Of a stretch of DNA of 64,000 nucleotides, positions 23,283-34,600 are shown piece after piece; position 1 is the first letter of the stretch, and every line of letters starts with the position of its first letter. This stretch comes from Undaria pinnatifida (Eukaryota > Sar > Phaeophyceae > Laminariales > Alariaceae): contig JABAKD010000007.1 in the NCBI GenBank assembly GCA_012845835.1, forward strand, positions 10,615,665 to 10,679,664. The letters run 5' to 3'. The notes beneath the pieces are model-generated. The model was not told the origin of the DNA. It saw only the letters and a program-made list of their open reading frames with translations, and made no database searches. A program made the position numbers and the translations under genes.

Positions 23283-25487
23283 ATACGGCCTCGAAAGGCC
23301 TGTAGGTATCCGAATTTAAGATCATTTGGATGGGTTTCGTATGATAAGGTTGGCGGTTTATATTCGGGGAAGTTAGGAATTAGATCGGAGGCACGCGCCT
23401 CCGATCCCAGAAGCTATCCCGGGCTCTGGTGGAAACGAATAAAGCTACATCTCTACGAAGGAACGAAAGTGAGTACTCTCCGAGGACCTGCTCAATTGGC
23501 AGACCTGCAGGGGGCACTCTGTGTCCCCCACCTTTAATTTCACATGTGGCGTCGACGGCAGGACAGATTCGAAACCCATTGTGATTTCACGCGCAGGTTG
23601 TCGCCTTTTTGTCATAGTTCAAATTCGCCCTGCCGACGCCCTCCTCAGTCCAGAGCCGGGAGGCGACCAGTGTACGGGTCTGTGTGTCTTCTTTTATGTT
23701 TTGTGTGTTGTATTTGTTCTGCTTTGTTTTTTTTCGTCTAAACACTTCCTCCCCTAGCGGGGCTGTAGGTGTTGACACCTTCCATCCCGGGTATTCGTCG
23801 TTTCCTCGTCTAACCCCCCGCCTTGCCGATGGCCCGCGGGAGGTTTTTCGCATGACTTCTCCCTTGTGTTAGCGCCTGTGTTCCCCTCCATATCGATGAG
23901 GGCTCGCCTCGCCATAGTACCTTTTCTGTGGTTGGTTTACCGTAGAGCTTTTGCTGCCCCCCCCGCCACACCAGCGGCATGCGGCAGGTTCTAGAGCCTT
24001 TTCTGCCCCCCCCGCCACACCGGCGGCATACGACAGGTTTTTGATGGTTGACTATTGCCTTGCTGTAGGGTCTGCTTTTCTTTCTACTGCTTTTCTTCGC
24101 ATGTTCCTGGCTCCATAGCCAGACGGTTAGAGGTGTGGGAGTGGGGTTTGAGGAGCCGCATCTTCGACTCATGGTCTAGTTCGTAGAACCGGAGTTTCCC
24201 CGATTCTCCCATATTTCTGCATATGCGACTCATCAGGGTGGGCTAGTGTTATCATACGGCCTCAAAAGGCCTGTAGGTATCCGAATTTAAGATCATTTGG
24301 ATGGGTTTCGTATGATAAGGTTGGCGGTTTATATTCGGGGAAGTTAGGAATTAGATCGGAGGCACGCGCCTCCGATCTCAGAAGCTATCCCGGGCTCTGG
24401 TGGAAACGAATATAGCTACATCTCTACGAAGGAACGAAAGTGAGTACTCTCCGAGGACCTGCTCAATTGGCAGACCTGCAGGGGGCACTCTGTGTCCCCC
24501 ACCTTTAATTTCACATGTGGCGTCGACGGCAGGACAGATTCGAAACCCATTGTGATTTCACGCGCAGGTTGTCGCCTTTTTGTCATAGTTCAAATTCGCC
24601 CTGCCGACGCCCTCCTCAGTCCAGAGCCGGGAGGCGACCAGTGTACGGGTCTGTGTGTCTTCTTTTATGTTTTGTGTGTTGTATTTGTTCTGCTTTGTTT
24701 TTTTTCGTCTAAACACTTCCTCCCCTAGCGGGGCTGTAGGTGTTGACACCTTCCATCCCGGGTATTCGTCGTTTCCTCGTCTAACCCCCCGCCTTGCCGA
24801 TGGCCCGCGGGAGGTTTTTCGCATGACTTCTCCCTTGTGTTAGCGCCTGTGTTCCCCTCCATATCGACGAGGGCTCGCCTCGCCATAGTACCTTTTCTGT
24901 GGTTGGTTTACCGTAGAGCTTTTGCTGCCCCCCCCGCCACACCAGCGGCATGCGGCAGGTTCTAGAGCCTTTTCTGCCCCCCCCGCCACACCGGCGGCAT
25001 ACGACAGGTTTTTGATGGTTGACTATTGCCTTGCTGTAGGGTCTGCTTTTCTTTCTACTGCTTTTCTTCGCATGTTCCTGGCTCCATAGCCAGACGGTTA
25101 GAGGTGTGGGAGTGGGGTTTGAGGAGCCGCATCTTCGACTCATGGTCTAGTTCGTAGAACCGGAGTTTCCCCGATTCTCCCATATTTCTGCATATGCGAC
25201 TCATCAGGGTGGGCTAGTGTTATCATACGGCCTCAAAAGGCCTGTAGGTATCCGAATTTAAGATCATTTGGATGGGTTTCGTATGATAAGGTTGGCGGTT
25301 TATATTCGGGGAAGTTAGGAATTAGATCGGAGGCACGCGCCTCCGATCTCAGAAGCTATCCCGGGCTCTGGTGGAAACGAATATAGCTACATCTCTACGA
25401 AGGAACGAAAGTGAGTACTCTCCGAGGACCTGCTCAATTGGCAGACCTGCAGGGGGCACTCTGTGTCCCCCACCTTTAATTTCACAC
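23283..25487 (+). repeat. 971-bp tandem duplication, 2.27 copies
   Basis: Units start at 23,283, 24,254 and 25,225 (ATACGGCCTC). The third stops after 263 bp at 25,487, within TTTAATTTCACA. Full copies differ at only a handful of positions (for example CTCGAAAG versus CTCAAAAG near the start). Copies 2 and 3 share the variants that distinguish them from copy 1, so copy 3 derives from copy 2. Each unit carries two sub-repeats of a C-run plus CGCCACACC(A/G)GCGGCAT. No exon was recognised inside. Confidence 0.97.
23383..23406. other. Perfect 10-bp stem hairpin, repeated in each 971-bp unit
   Basis: GATCGGAGGC-ACGC-GCCTCCGATC forms a perfect stem with a 4-nt loop about 100 bp into unit 1. It recurs at 24,354 and 25,325, where the stem is one pair longer (AGATCGG...CCGATCT). 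Confidence 0.8.
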
Positions 25488-25639
25488 AACGGTATTACTT
25501 TCTCTCTTTCTTACCTAATGTTTTGTTGTGTGCCTGTCTTTTTTTTCACTCTGATTTTCTTCTTTCTTCCTCTTTTTCTCCCGTCTAGTTTGCCGAATTG
25601 TGCGGTGTGTTTCTCCCGACCCAGTATGCTTGGTAGCTC

Positions 25640-25860
25640 CTTCAGGCTAATAATTTGTCATCTGAACCCCAAATCGTTGGAGTATCATTCTTATTCTGCA
25701 AATATACTTTTCAGTGTGCCGAGGCCATGGGCTTGGCCGCTGGTTTTGCCTTTTTTGCATGTTGCTAAAAAAAAACACTTTTTGGTTCGTGAGGTATGGA
25801 GCTCTTCAAGCAGGAAACGAACCTGATCATAACGAGTGTACCTGTACCGTAGCATGTGTC
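25640..25860 (+). mobile_element. Family A element, right portion
   Basis: GTGCCGAGGCCATGGGCTTGG, a GTGAGGTATGGAGCTC block and the terminus GTGTACCTGTACCGTAGCATG are recognisable. The left terminus is missing, although CTGAACCCCAAATCGTTGGA at about 25,660 corresponds to the AATCGTCGG block. Confidence 0.5.
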
Positions 25861-26333
25861 AAATGGCGCTGCTTAATCTCCCATTCCTATTGCTAACATT
25901 TCTATCTAATTTGTCTCTGTCTTGAATTACATATTTCATAAGGAGGAGCCCATCAGCACGCACGCTGGATGTTGTTGATGTCAGTAGGTATTAGTGGAAA
26001 CAAAGGCAAACACGAAAAGCAACACACACCACACCACGCACCCAACGGCATGAGCTTACGTAGCCTCCGCCCAGATTATTCATCGTAGAGGTATAAAAAA
26101 TTCCTGCTCGGTCACGGACTGTGAGGTAACACGAAACCAAGATCATACTGACAAAAAACCGGCGAAAGCAAATGAAATGGCAATAATGCTCATGGGCGAA
26201 AACATTTAATACACAAGAAACAAGAAAAACATAACCTTTTCCCTTTAGGGGCCCGGGCGGAGCGACCTAAAACTCGGTACGTGTCATATTTCCGACCGCC
26301 TACTAAGAAGGCCCGTCCGTCCACCAGTACAAG

Positions 26334-26517
26334 TATCACGATTATTCCGGCATGTCTTTCGTTTTTCATCCTGCGTTACGCCGCAGCGGCATTGCCTCCT
26401 CCTAGCAAAAACGGGCCCCTTCGTGTATCACGATTATTCCGGCATGTCTTTCGTTTTTCATCCTGCGTTACGCCGCAGCGGCATTGCCTCCTCCTAGCAA
26501 AAACGGGCCCCTTCGTG
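26334..26517 (+). repeat. Tandem duplication, period 92 bp
   Basis: TATCACGATTATTCCGGCAT begins at 26,334 and 26,426, and the following ~70 bp are identical up to GGGCCCCTTCGTG. A recent duplication. Confidence 0.9.
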
Positions 26518-26950
26518 ATGCCTATCCTGCATTCGTTACCTGTTTTGAAGGTTGTCCCAAACGGTAATATGGTATCAGATGTAGCACAACAGTGGTAACA
26601 GCATGGGTTCCAAGATACCATCCTCACAATATGTATCAATGATGTCGGTTTCCGCACCGCCCTGTAATGGACGACACGGAACGGAGAGGTTTGGCGGGAT
26701 GGTGTCCGTGGCGGCGGCGTTTAGAACGTTGGCTTGGCCCGAATGACCGCCGTCGTGGTGTTACAGACTAGGGTATTCCGGTACATAAGCTGTATCAGCA
26801 GTTCACGAGCGGTAGATAAACCAAGATAAGATATTTTTTCAACGATCGATGTCTATTGCGGCACTCCGTGGCAGCTTTCGACTGCACGTGCGGCATGAAC
26901 CCATCGCCAAAAGTTGTGCCCATGATGTCCACTTCCGCATCACCTTGCAG

Positions 26951-27109
26951 CAGGAGACAGGACGAAAAGAAGGGGCGCTTTCCCGTAGTAGCTCCTACGA
27001 TGGCGGCGGCAGCGGTAGGGACGTTGGCTTGACCAGGAAGGCAGCCGTTGCGGTTCTCCAGAGTGGACCATGGAGCCCGGAGAGGAATCGGGAGCTCGTG
27101 GTGCTGCAG
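26951..27109 (+). CDS. Candidate exon, possibly CFAP46
   Basis: Acceptor ATCACCTTGCAG and donor CTGCAG|GTTAGT bound 53 codons in phase 0/0. After a Gly/Ser-rich start comes Thr-Arg-Lys-Ala-Ala-Val-Ala-Val-Leu-Gln, then Glu-Arg-Asn-Arg-Glu-Leu-Val-Val-Leu-Gln, a helix pair of TPR type. A similar helix-Lys/Arg-Leu-Leu pattern occurs in the N-terminal half of CFAP46. Its phase agrees with the 31,486 exon, but about 200 residues expected between the two were not found. Confidence 0.45.
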
Positions 27110-27672
27110 GTTAGTTCCTGTTTCTGTTCTATAAAGTATTAGAGTATGTAGCACTATGCACAGTCAAGTATTCCACCACCATCCGTGGCATTATTTGCTT
27201 TGCTACTTCGTTCAAAACGGACCTCGTTGATTGTCGTTTGGCGCAACCTATTACGTAACACGTGCTGACGGTCATACCCGGGTTGATGGCTTTTGTTGCC
27301 GTCAAAATACGGATTGATCTTGAGTGTGTCTCCGCTGTAGTCACTGGTATAGTACGAGGTAGCATTCATCCTGTGTTCGGGCTACAAAACGAAAACCCTG
27401 GCACCATATGCCCCACTCTTTCCGGATATATTGCAACGGTTTGGGTACTGGTTTAACTCCCGAACGACCCATGTATTTGACGACATCGTGTCAAGAACAA
27501 TAGGAATATCTGTGATTTTTCCCCCATACTCTGGCATGTCCTCACCGAGGACAGTGTGATAAGAGGCAAACACAAATTAACAAGGGTATGGTTTTTCCCT
27601 TATACACTGTTTGGTATGCCATCACCAGCATTGAAGTGCATCCCAACATCTCACACGCAGCGATACAACTGT

Positions 27673-27911
27673 GACGCGTGCTACGATAAAGTTGTAACAA
27701 GTTTAGGCTACTTTTTTGTCTGAGTGACCGCGCTCCTTGATCTGAACTCGTCGGGATATTTGCATGTTTTATGGTTTTTGCATACTGTAGCCATGGGCTC
27801 GTTCATCGGCTTGCATTTTCAGCTTATCAAAATTAGTTCGTGAGCGACAAAGGGAGCTCCTGATGGGAGGAACGCCTGAAAAAGACCCGGTGCACCCCGT
27901 ATCGACACACG
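27673..27911 (+). mobile_element. Family A element, forward
   Basis: Left end GACGCGTGCTACGATAAAG, right end GGTGCACCCCGTATCGACAC. Interior: CTGAGTGACCGCGCTCCTTG, CTCGTCGGGA, GTAGCCATGGGCTCG and GGGAGCTCCTGATGGGAGG. 239 bp. Confidence 0.6.
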
Positions 27912-28959
27912 ATCCGGGAGAGGTACCACATTTTGTCTGGAACGTTTTCTGGACCAAAGCGGAGCTCCATACCCCAAACCAGTCGGAACTTCAGCATTTA
28001 TGCTTGTGGGAAACGTTTCGTTGTGTATTTTTTTTTCCGAGGCTCCTCACGTGAGGAGTTCTACATCTCTCAGACTTTTTTTTCGGGAAAAACGAAAGCG
28101 AGACCCGATGGGCAATCTCATGGTTTAGATACAAAACGACACAAAATGCAAAACGAAGATGACCTTAAGTCCATACTTCCTCTGGAGCAATGGCCGAAAT
28201 CGGGTACACCCGATCAACCGATAGCCGTTATCGGGTACCCCTTGAACACACAGTCCCACAACGACTCCGGACGACATCTCGTTGGTCGAAACCACACCGC
28301 ATCCGAACGCAGCCGCAGGTCCATCGGGTGCACCCGATTATGGCCGAACAAGTCCTCGAAATGTACCCGATTCGCATACAAGCCGCCCGATTATGGCTGG
28401 ACTACTCGACCACCAGCCCACACGCACACACGCACGCGCAGCAGGCGCGAACTCGCGCCACGTCACGAGGCGGGGCATTGTTTGTTCTTTCGTCTTGGAG
28501 CTCTTTTTCCGGAGCTCTTTTTTGTGGACCCTGAAGTCGCAGTCAGTACCCCTACACACTCTATGCAAACGGTTTAGACATAGATCACAGACTACCTGGG
28601 CACGGACACGGCACGAGAAGGGCTAACGATTCAGATGCTCCTTTCCAAATGGCACAGACAGGGAGATATGTTCGTGGCGTGGCGGGCCCGAAAAATGTAT
28701 TGCCGCCACCTGTCACATGACAACACCAGCGACAGCTAAGTACACACAAAAATTGGCAACAAAACGCAACATGTGCGCGAATATACATGAGACTCCACAC
28801 ATAACATGAAGCACTGCTGTGTACAGGACCGCTGGATTTTGGCCATTGCAAAACTAGTTCCCATGTAAGAGAGGTACAATCACGACCCACTGAGCCTTTC
28901 CTGAAAACGGCGTCCCTGCAGGGCACCTGTTAGCGAGACCTAGGAAATCATGGGTTCGC
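27912..28959. other. Gene-free stretch with short palindromes
   Basis: Contains a perfect 16-bp palindrome ATCGGGTGCACCCGAT at 28,323-28,338 and a one-mismatch relative at 28,199-28,214, plus GGCTCCTCACGTGAGGAG near 28,041. The three overlapping open frames here lack coding character. Confidence 0.45.
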
Positions 28960-31030
28960 AGTGCCCGTGAATCAAACGCGGATCACCTACGTTTTGCATC
29001 TCGGTCGCCCCAGGGGTGACGGATGGATTTTTATTACTGGCCCTTGGGTCGCCCGTGGCTCACCCATAAGCCCCCACGACCGGCGCGTAGCCCGTTCAAG
29101 ATCTCCAACCCCTTTACGGTGTTGATCCATGAGTGGCCGTACATGAGGCTTTGCTACTGTCTCATGGATCGCCTATGGATCTCCCACAACCCATGTCAAA
29201 ATGTGCATTGAAAACGTCGACCATGGTTCACCCATGACTAGGTGACCCATGCTTTACGCATGGGCCGCCTATGGGATTTCCATGGCTTATTGCATGTGTC
29301 CATGAATCACTACATGGATCACACGTAGATGAGAGCAATGGAGACGAATAGGTCTCCCATGTTCTCGCGATAGGTCTCCATGGGTTCTTTATGGCTGTTT
29401 TCAAGCTAGTAGAAAAAGCAAACGGCAAGCAACGCATAACAAGACAGAAGCATTTATTGGTCTGGCCCACGCAGGGCGTTACCGTACTCTGCTATCGGCT
29501 TAAAGAACTGGCCTATGAGCCCCCCACAGATCTCCCATGGGTTTACGGCTTTGGCTAACGGGTCGCTTTCTGGTCTCCCATGGGTTACCCGTGCATTTAC
29601 AGTGCAGTCGAACGGGCCGCGCATTGGTTTCTCATGAGAGTTGGGGCCGCCAGTCGGTCGCCACTCGGTCGCTCAGGTGTCCCATGGGTCATCCATGATG
29701 TGTATGTAGTGCTGCGGATGAGCGCTCGACCATTCTCGGTTGGAGTTTCGGTCTGGTCTACCGATCATCCATGGGTCACCCGTCGCGGTCCAGAGCCGGT
29801 CCGGGGGGAACCAATTTGCTCTCTCTGGCCCTCCCGTGGGTTTCGAAAGCTGGCCCATGAGTGAGTCATTGTTCTGACGTGGGTTTACTGTGCGGGCCTA
29901 CGGGTCTCGCATTTATATCTCAAGGTTTACTCTATTGGTCCGTTTGTGTGAACATCACATAGGCTTACCGTACTGGCCCAAGGATCGCGCATCGGTGTTG
30001 ACTGGTTCTAAGATAGCCCCCCTAAAAACCAGCGATTTTCTATAACGAACGTTTCATGACTACTCAAACACCAGGGAGGATGATATGAAAAACACAATCT
30101 TCATATATATTATTGCTTGCAAATGACTATCGAACGATGACGTCGGGGGGTTAAGGGGCACCGTATTTCAGGAGATACGGCCTGGAGCTGGTTTAGAAAC
30201 CGGCGATTTCGTTAAAGAAATAACGGGGGGGCTAGCGTAGAACGACTCTATTGTGGTCTTCACGGGTCGGTCATCGATCGCCTATAAGCCTCTCACGCGC
30301 TTACGGCGCTTACCTTCGGGTCACCCATGGCTTTCTGGCCCTGGTCTGTTAGTTGCGCATAGGTCTCCAGCTCTCCAATATTATTGGAGCACTGGTCCAT
30401 GGCTCGCCCATGCGTCATCTCTCACGTGCTTAGAGTACTGGGCCATGGGGCTCCCACGGGTATCAATTGGGTTTATTCAACCGATCCATAGGCCTCCGAA
30501 GAGTGGTCTACGGGTAACAGATGTAAGTCATGGCTATACTGCACTGGGAAATGCGTCCCACACGTATATGTATTTACTCCCGTGGGTCACTCAAGGGTCA
30601 CCCATGGGTGGCCCATGGATCGCCCACGGGCATCCATGGGCTTACAGGGCTTGCCTGTGGGTCACCCATGACGTTAGGATGCGGAGCCGTTGGTCACCCA
30701 TGGACCCCCCGTGTGCACAGCGGTCCCCCATGTGGTTCGCGCACATGCTCATATGTTGGCATGCGCTACCCACGGGTTCGTTGTTAAGGTCTATTGGTCG
30801 TCGCCAGAGGGCCACCCGTAGGTCGTCAAACGGGTCTCCCATGGATCACCCATAGGTTTGGCATGGGTGTCTCATGGATCGACATGGCTCCACCCGCCCA
30901 GGGGATCATGGGGTTAGCCGGTGAATTTGAAATCTTGGCCCATGGATATCCCATGGGCCTCCCGTGGGTCGCTCAGGGGTCAGCTACGGAGGTGCGTCTC
31001 ACGGAATGCCCATGGGGCATGGTGACTAAT
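28960..31030 (+). repeat. CCATGGG-rich degenerate tandem array
   Basis: Dozens of variants of CCCATGGGTC, ACCCATGGG and GCCCATGGATCGCCC recur every 10-50 bp. Longer units carry a (G/T)TTTACCGTACTGGCCC segment (for example at 29,477, 29,950 and, diverged, 30,298). The array is interrupted by a family B element at 30,005-30,243. The regular spacing of the motif produces long but meaningless open frames. Confidence 0.85.
30005..30243 (+). mobile_element. Family B element, copy 3, inserted in the CCATGGG array
   Basis: Begins GTTCTAAGATAGCCCCCC and ends GGGGGGGCTAGCGTAGAAC, the best-preserved inverted ends of the family. The interior contains ACCAGCGATTTTCTATAACG, GACTATCGAACGATGACGTC plus a G run, and ACCGGCGATTTCGTTAAAGA. 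Array sequence resumes on both sides, which defines the element limits. Confidence 0.8.
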
Positions 31031-31485
31031 GTCCACAATGTTTACCCCCTCGTTACGTCAAGGATTAGCTTTAAGGGCTAAATGAGCGAAGAAAACACAT
31101 GTAAATGTCTGATGTGCTGCACTGTGTGGAAAAACTCACTGCAGGCACCAGGCCACAGCCATTATGTTCATACTACTGTGATGCGTGTTTAACGCGCTAG
31201 AACAGGCTAGACTTAAAGGTTGAACGGCGAGCACACACATAACCGGTACATCCGTCTCGAACACTTCGTTCAGTACTTGACGTTTCAACTTTTGGCTCTC
31301 TTTTCAAATGCTGGCGCACTAGACCTAAATACGGAGAGGGCGACTAAACACGCCCAACGTATAACCTTCTGGGATCGCTTACCTCCTGAGAATCGATCGC
31401 AATATTGGCACCAAACTACAGTTCTTCCGCAAAGGTTGTAAAAGCCCTTGTTTCACGTTTTGCGCTCCTCTGGCTTTCATTCCAG

Positions 31486-31618
31486 ACGCGGGCGCAGTTC
31501 GTGCTTGGTGAGACGTACGTGGAAGAGTTGCGATTGGCTGACGTGGAGGGCGACGGTTTTAAAGCGACTCGTCCTGGAACCGGTGCCGGAGGAACCAGCG
31601 CCAATGCGGACGGAAGAG
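31486..31618 (+). CDS. CFAP46: CFAP46 exon (first of the linked set)
   Basis: Acceptor CTTTCATTCCAG, donor AAGAG|GTACGA. An alternative acceptor 12 bp further on keeps the same frame. The helix Ala-Gln-Phe-Val-Leu-Gly-Glu-Thr-Tyr-Val-Glu-Glu-Leu-Arg-Leu-Ala-Asp-Val-Glu corresponds to the family pattern of an Ala/Glu helix ending Leu-Arg-x-x-Gly-Val-Glu ahead of the central block. The rest is Gly/Thr/Ala linker. Phase 0 in, phase 1 out, which fits the 33,533 exon. Confidence 0.6.
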
Positions 31619-34600
31619 GTACGACGGGTCAACGGGTAACTCAGGCTGGCGGCTGATGGGAAGCGCCCGCCTTTTTTTTCGTCTGTAAACCGTGCCCCGC
31701 AGTATCATGGAGAAAGTAGCGAACTCACGCTACTACAGAGGTAGCAATTGTTTGTCTATTTTATGTTTCAGAGTCACGGGGCTCCTTAACCTATTAATAG
31801 AATCGTCGGAATGCTATTCTTGCTATGAAATATCTACTGTTTTGGTATATCTAAGACAATGGTTTGTTCGTCGGGAGACTTTTCCGGTGTGCTTGGAGTC
31901 AGCGTTTGGGTGAGGTGTAGAGTGCATCCAGCGAGGAAAAACCGAAAATAAATGGTGCACCTCTAAAGTAACATGCGTCAGCTTGTCTCCGAAAACGCGG
32001 GTGTGCTTCCTAAGAGATTTTGTAGTGACCGCGTGCGTTAACATGCACTGGCCCAATTGTACATGTATGCCGTTGATGGGTGATGCACGTTGTTACCATG
32101 GCCAATTGTGGTATGTCCTGGCGAACGATACCAGTGTCTCATCCACGGTGGGCTCAAAACGAGCGAATATTCGGATGTTTCTTGCCGTGCACTGTGCTCT
32201 CCTATGATTGTCGCGCCCGTGTTATCAAACGTAGTGGGCGCATTATACCGTATGGGTGCACGTAGGGTTCTGGGCGTCCTCGCGGCTGACAAGCTCTGAA
32301 TCTCAATCAAAAACCGATTCGACGACGGCTACGGAGGCGGGGGTACCCCCATTTTTGCAGCAGAGCTTAGGTCCTTCGCTTGAGTGCCTCTGGCATTCAA
32401 TTTGCTTTGCTAACGGAGAGTAGCAACAACAACTCAATAGCGGTGATGTCGCCGCGATCTGAAAAAAAGCACAAAACTCCAAGGCTGCAAACATACGGGG
32501 CATAGCAACTTGCGCGGGTAGCAAGCTGACATCGTGCATATGATTCCCCTACTGTAACCTGGATCAACTTGTCAAAACGCTAAGGCGCACGATTAACGCG
32601 TTAAAAACAAAAATACTGGGGCCTATTAAGCCTTTAAGACCCCATGTTTAGCGGCCAAACACACGGCGGTTGCGACATTCGAGCGCCTACCAGTAGAGTG
32701 AGCGTGCCACAGTACGAGAAGGATCATGATGCGCCCGTCCCGAGCGAGTCTTTGCATTGCGGTCGCTCGGACACCAGTTATTTTTATCATCGCCAACCAG
32801 CAGTGGCCGATGCCGCAACCGTCCATTTCAGACGTCAACATTTTCCCTTGAAGTCTCCGAGGGGTTCATAGGTATATTTAACGACTACTATCATAAACCA
32901 AGAACCATATTCCACCGATATTGGGTACGTTCTCGGCTGAGGAACCCAGGTAGTCAGAACATGCTCGAGAGCCATCCTACGGTAAGTGCTACACGTTTTG
33001 GTCCAAAACATTTCTTATTACAGGTTGAGCTGCCCAAGTGTGAAACTGTCGGTTAGTGCGATAACGTCACGAGTGTATTAGGTTCAGGACTTGCGCAGAG
33101 AAATACTGGTCGATTTGCGCGAACGAAGGTCTTCGGAGTGATGTTTCGGGTGATGCTGATATTGAAATCCTTCTGTTAGGAGCTTTGGATCTTTTTGCTG
33201 CACTTTTTGAACGCAGGTTGACGTCGGGTCCCGCCCGTGCACCTGGATCGCATTGTGTCTATAAACCAAGGCTACAAGGGGGTGTGGAGGTGTTCTTAGT
33301 TCCGTCACCGCCTATAGGCCACCCGCGCGATTGGCTTTGTACGTCTCCGCAAAACATATCTAAAGCGGTTTAGATTGGCGCTGATTAGCAACCGATTCCA
33401 CCGCGGCTGGCGGTGCACATAACATGGAACTCGAAAAGCTAAAATGCGTGAGACTGCCAACTGAAAAGGTAGCCTGAAGTGGATGGTTACCTATTGGATA
33501 CGTTTCTCGGCAGGGGGGCATGCGGCCGCCAGTTCTGCTTCCAGATTTGAAACACCCGGAGATGGATCGCGCCGAGAAATTATCCTTGCGGCGAGCTTGG
33601 ACCCTCGTACGATGGGTTTATCTACGGGTTCGTGTCAAGCAGGCGTTTCTACATTTGTGGCAGGTATGCTAGGTGATAATATGTATGTGGCGGGGGGTGG
33701 CGATCACATGATATTTATTCATTTCTATTGAAAGCATTCGTAAAAGCCCTTCTTCGAGGGAGGGATACTCGCCTGTTACTTGCCTTAGTCGTTTGACCAT
33801 TCAAGGGGGAAGATATACAGTATTACGTTGGTAAAACTCCCCAGCGTAACCATGTTGGGACAGGAATTTCTCTATTAGTCCAAACCTGGGCTGTAGAGTT
33901 CTGCTGACGTGTAGGTGATCGCGAGGGCATGCCTCCCTTCATTGCGTGAATTAGTTCCTCCGTAAAAATGCACGTACGGTGGGCGTAACCCGACCGTCCA
34001 GTTTGTTGTCACTACTGGAATGTGAACTCTGCGGTCCATTGCTATCAGTTCACTCGTAGGTACTACCCTGAATACACTAACTTCTTATTCTAGACGCGGA
34101 CAAATGCTATTTGCGGGGAAACCCGTTTGTCATTTCCCGCCGGTGTATCGTATATATTAGTTGTAACCAGCTGGCAACCATAAATATGGGGAAATGCTAC
34201 AGGGATTGCCATAGGTCGGATCCCACGGGGAAAGCTTTGCATGGCCGGTATGATATGTGTGGCGGAGGTTTCAGCTCCAGAAGCGTTCTACGAGAGAGGA
34301 AACACCTTTTTCACGGGGCTCCTCAACCTAGGAGCTGCCAACTATAGTTGGAACCCCGTCTTCGGCTGCCAACTATGGTTGAAGAATGATGCGGTAGAGG
34401 TGTACCAGATATGTTTGGAGACCTCTCGTTTGAGGGGCTCTTTGTTTCACCCGATGACCTGTTTGGGGGAAATCAATGGTGCACAATCCCACGGACTAGG
34501 CACTGGTGAGCGAAAAAACAAGACGGATTTTCGACGAATTTGGATCGAAGACCCCTGTCATGCAGAAAACGTTTCGGTCAAAAACCCGCTGCGTCTGTCG

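Noticed and set aside
23521-25143. Duplicated ORF set in the 971-bp repeat (78, 65, 88 and 120 codons)
   Set aside because: The same short frames appear twice only because the DNA is duplicated; composition is low complexity and no acceptor, donor or domain is evident.
28190-30855. ORFs of 114-214 codons over 28.2-30.9 kb
   Set aside because: Produced by the CCATGGG array and adjacent repeats; the His/Pro/Trp/Gly-rich translations carry no domain.
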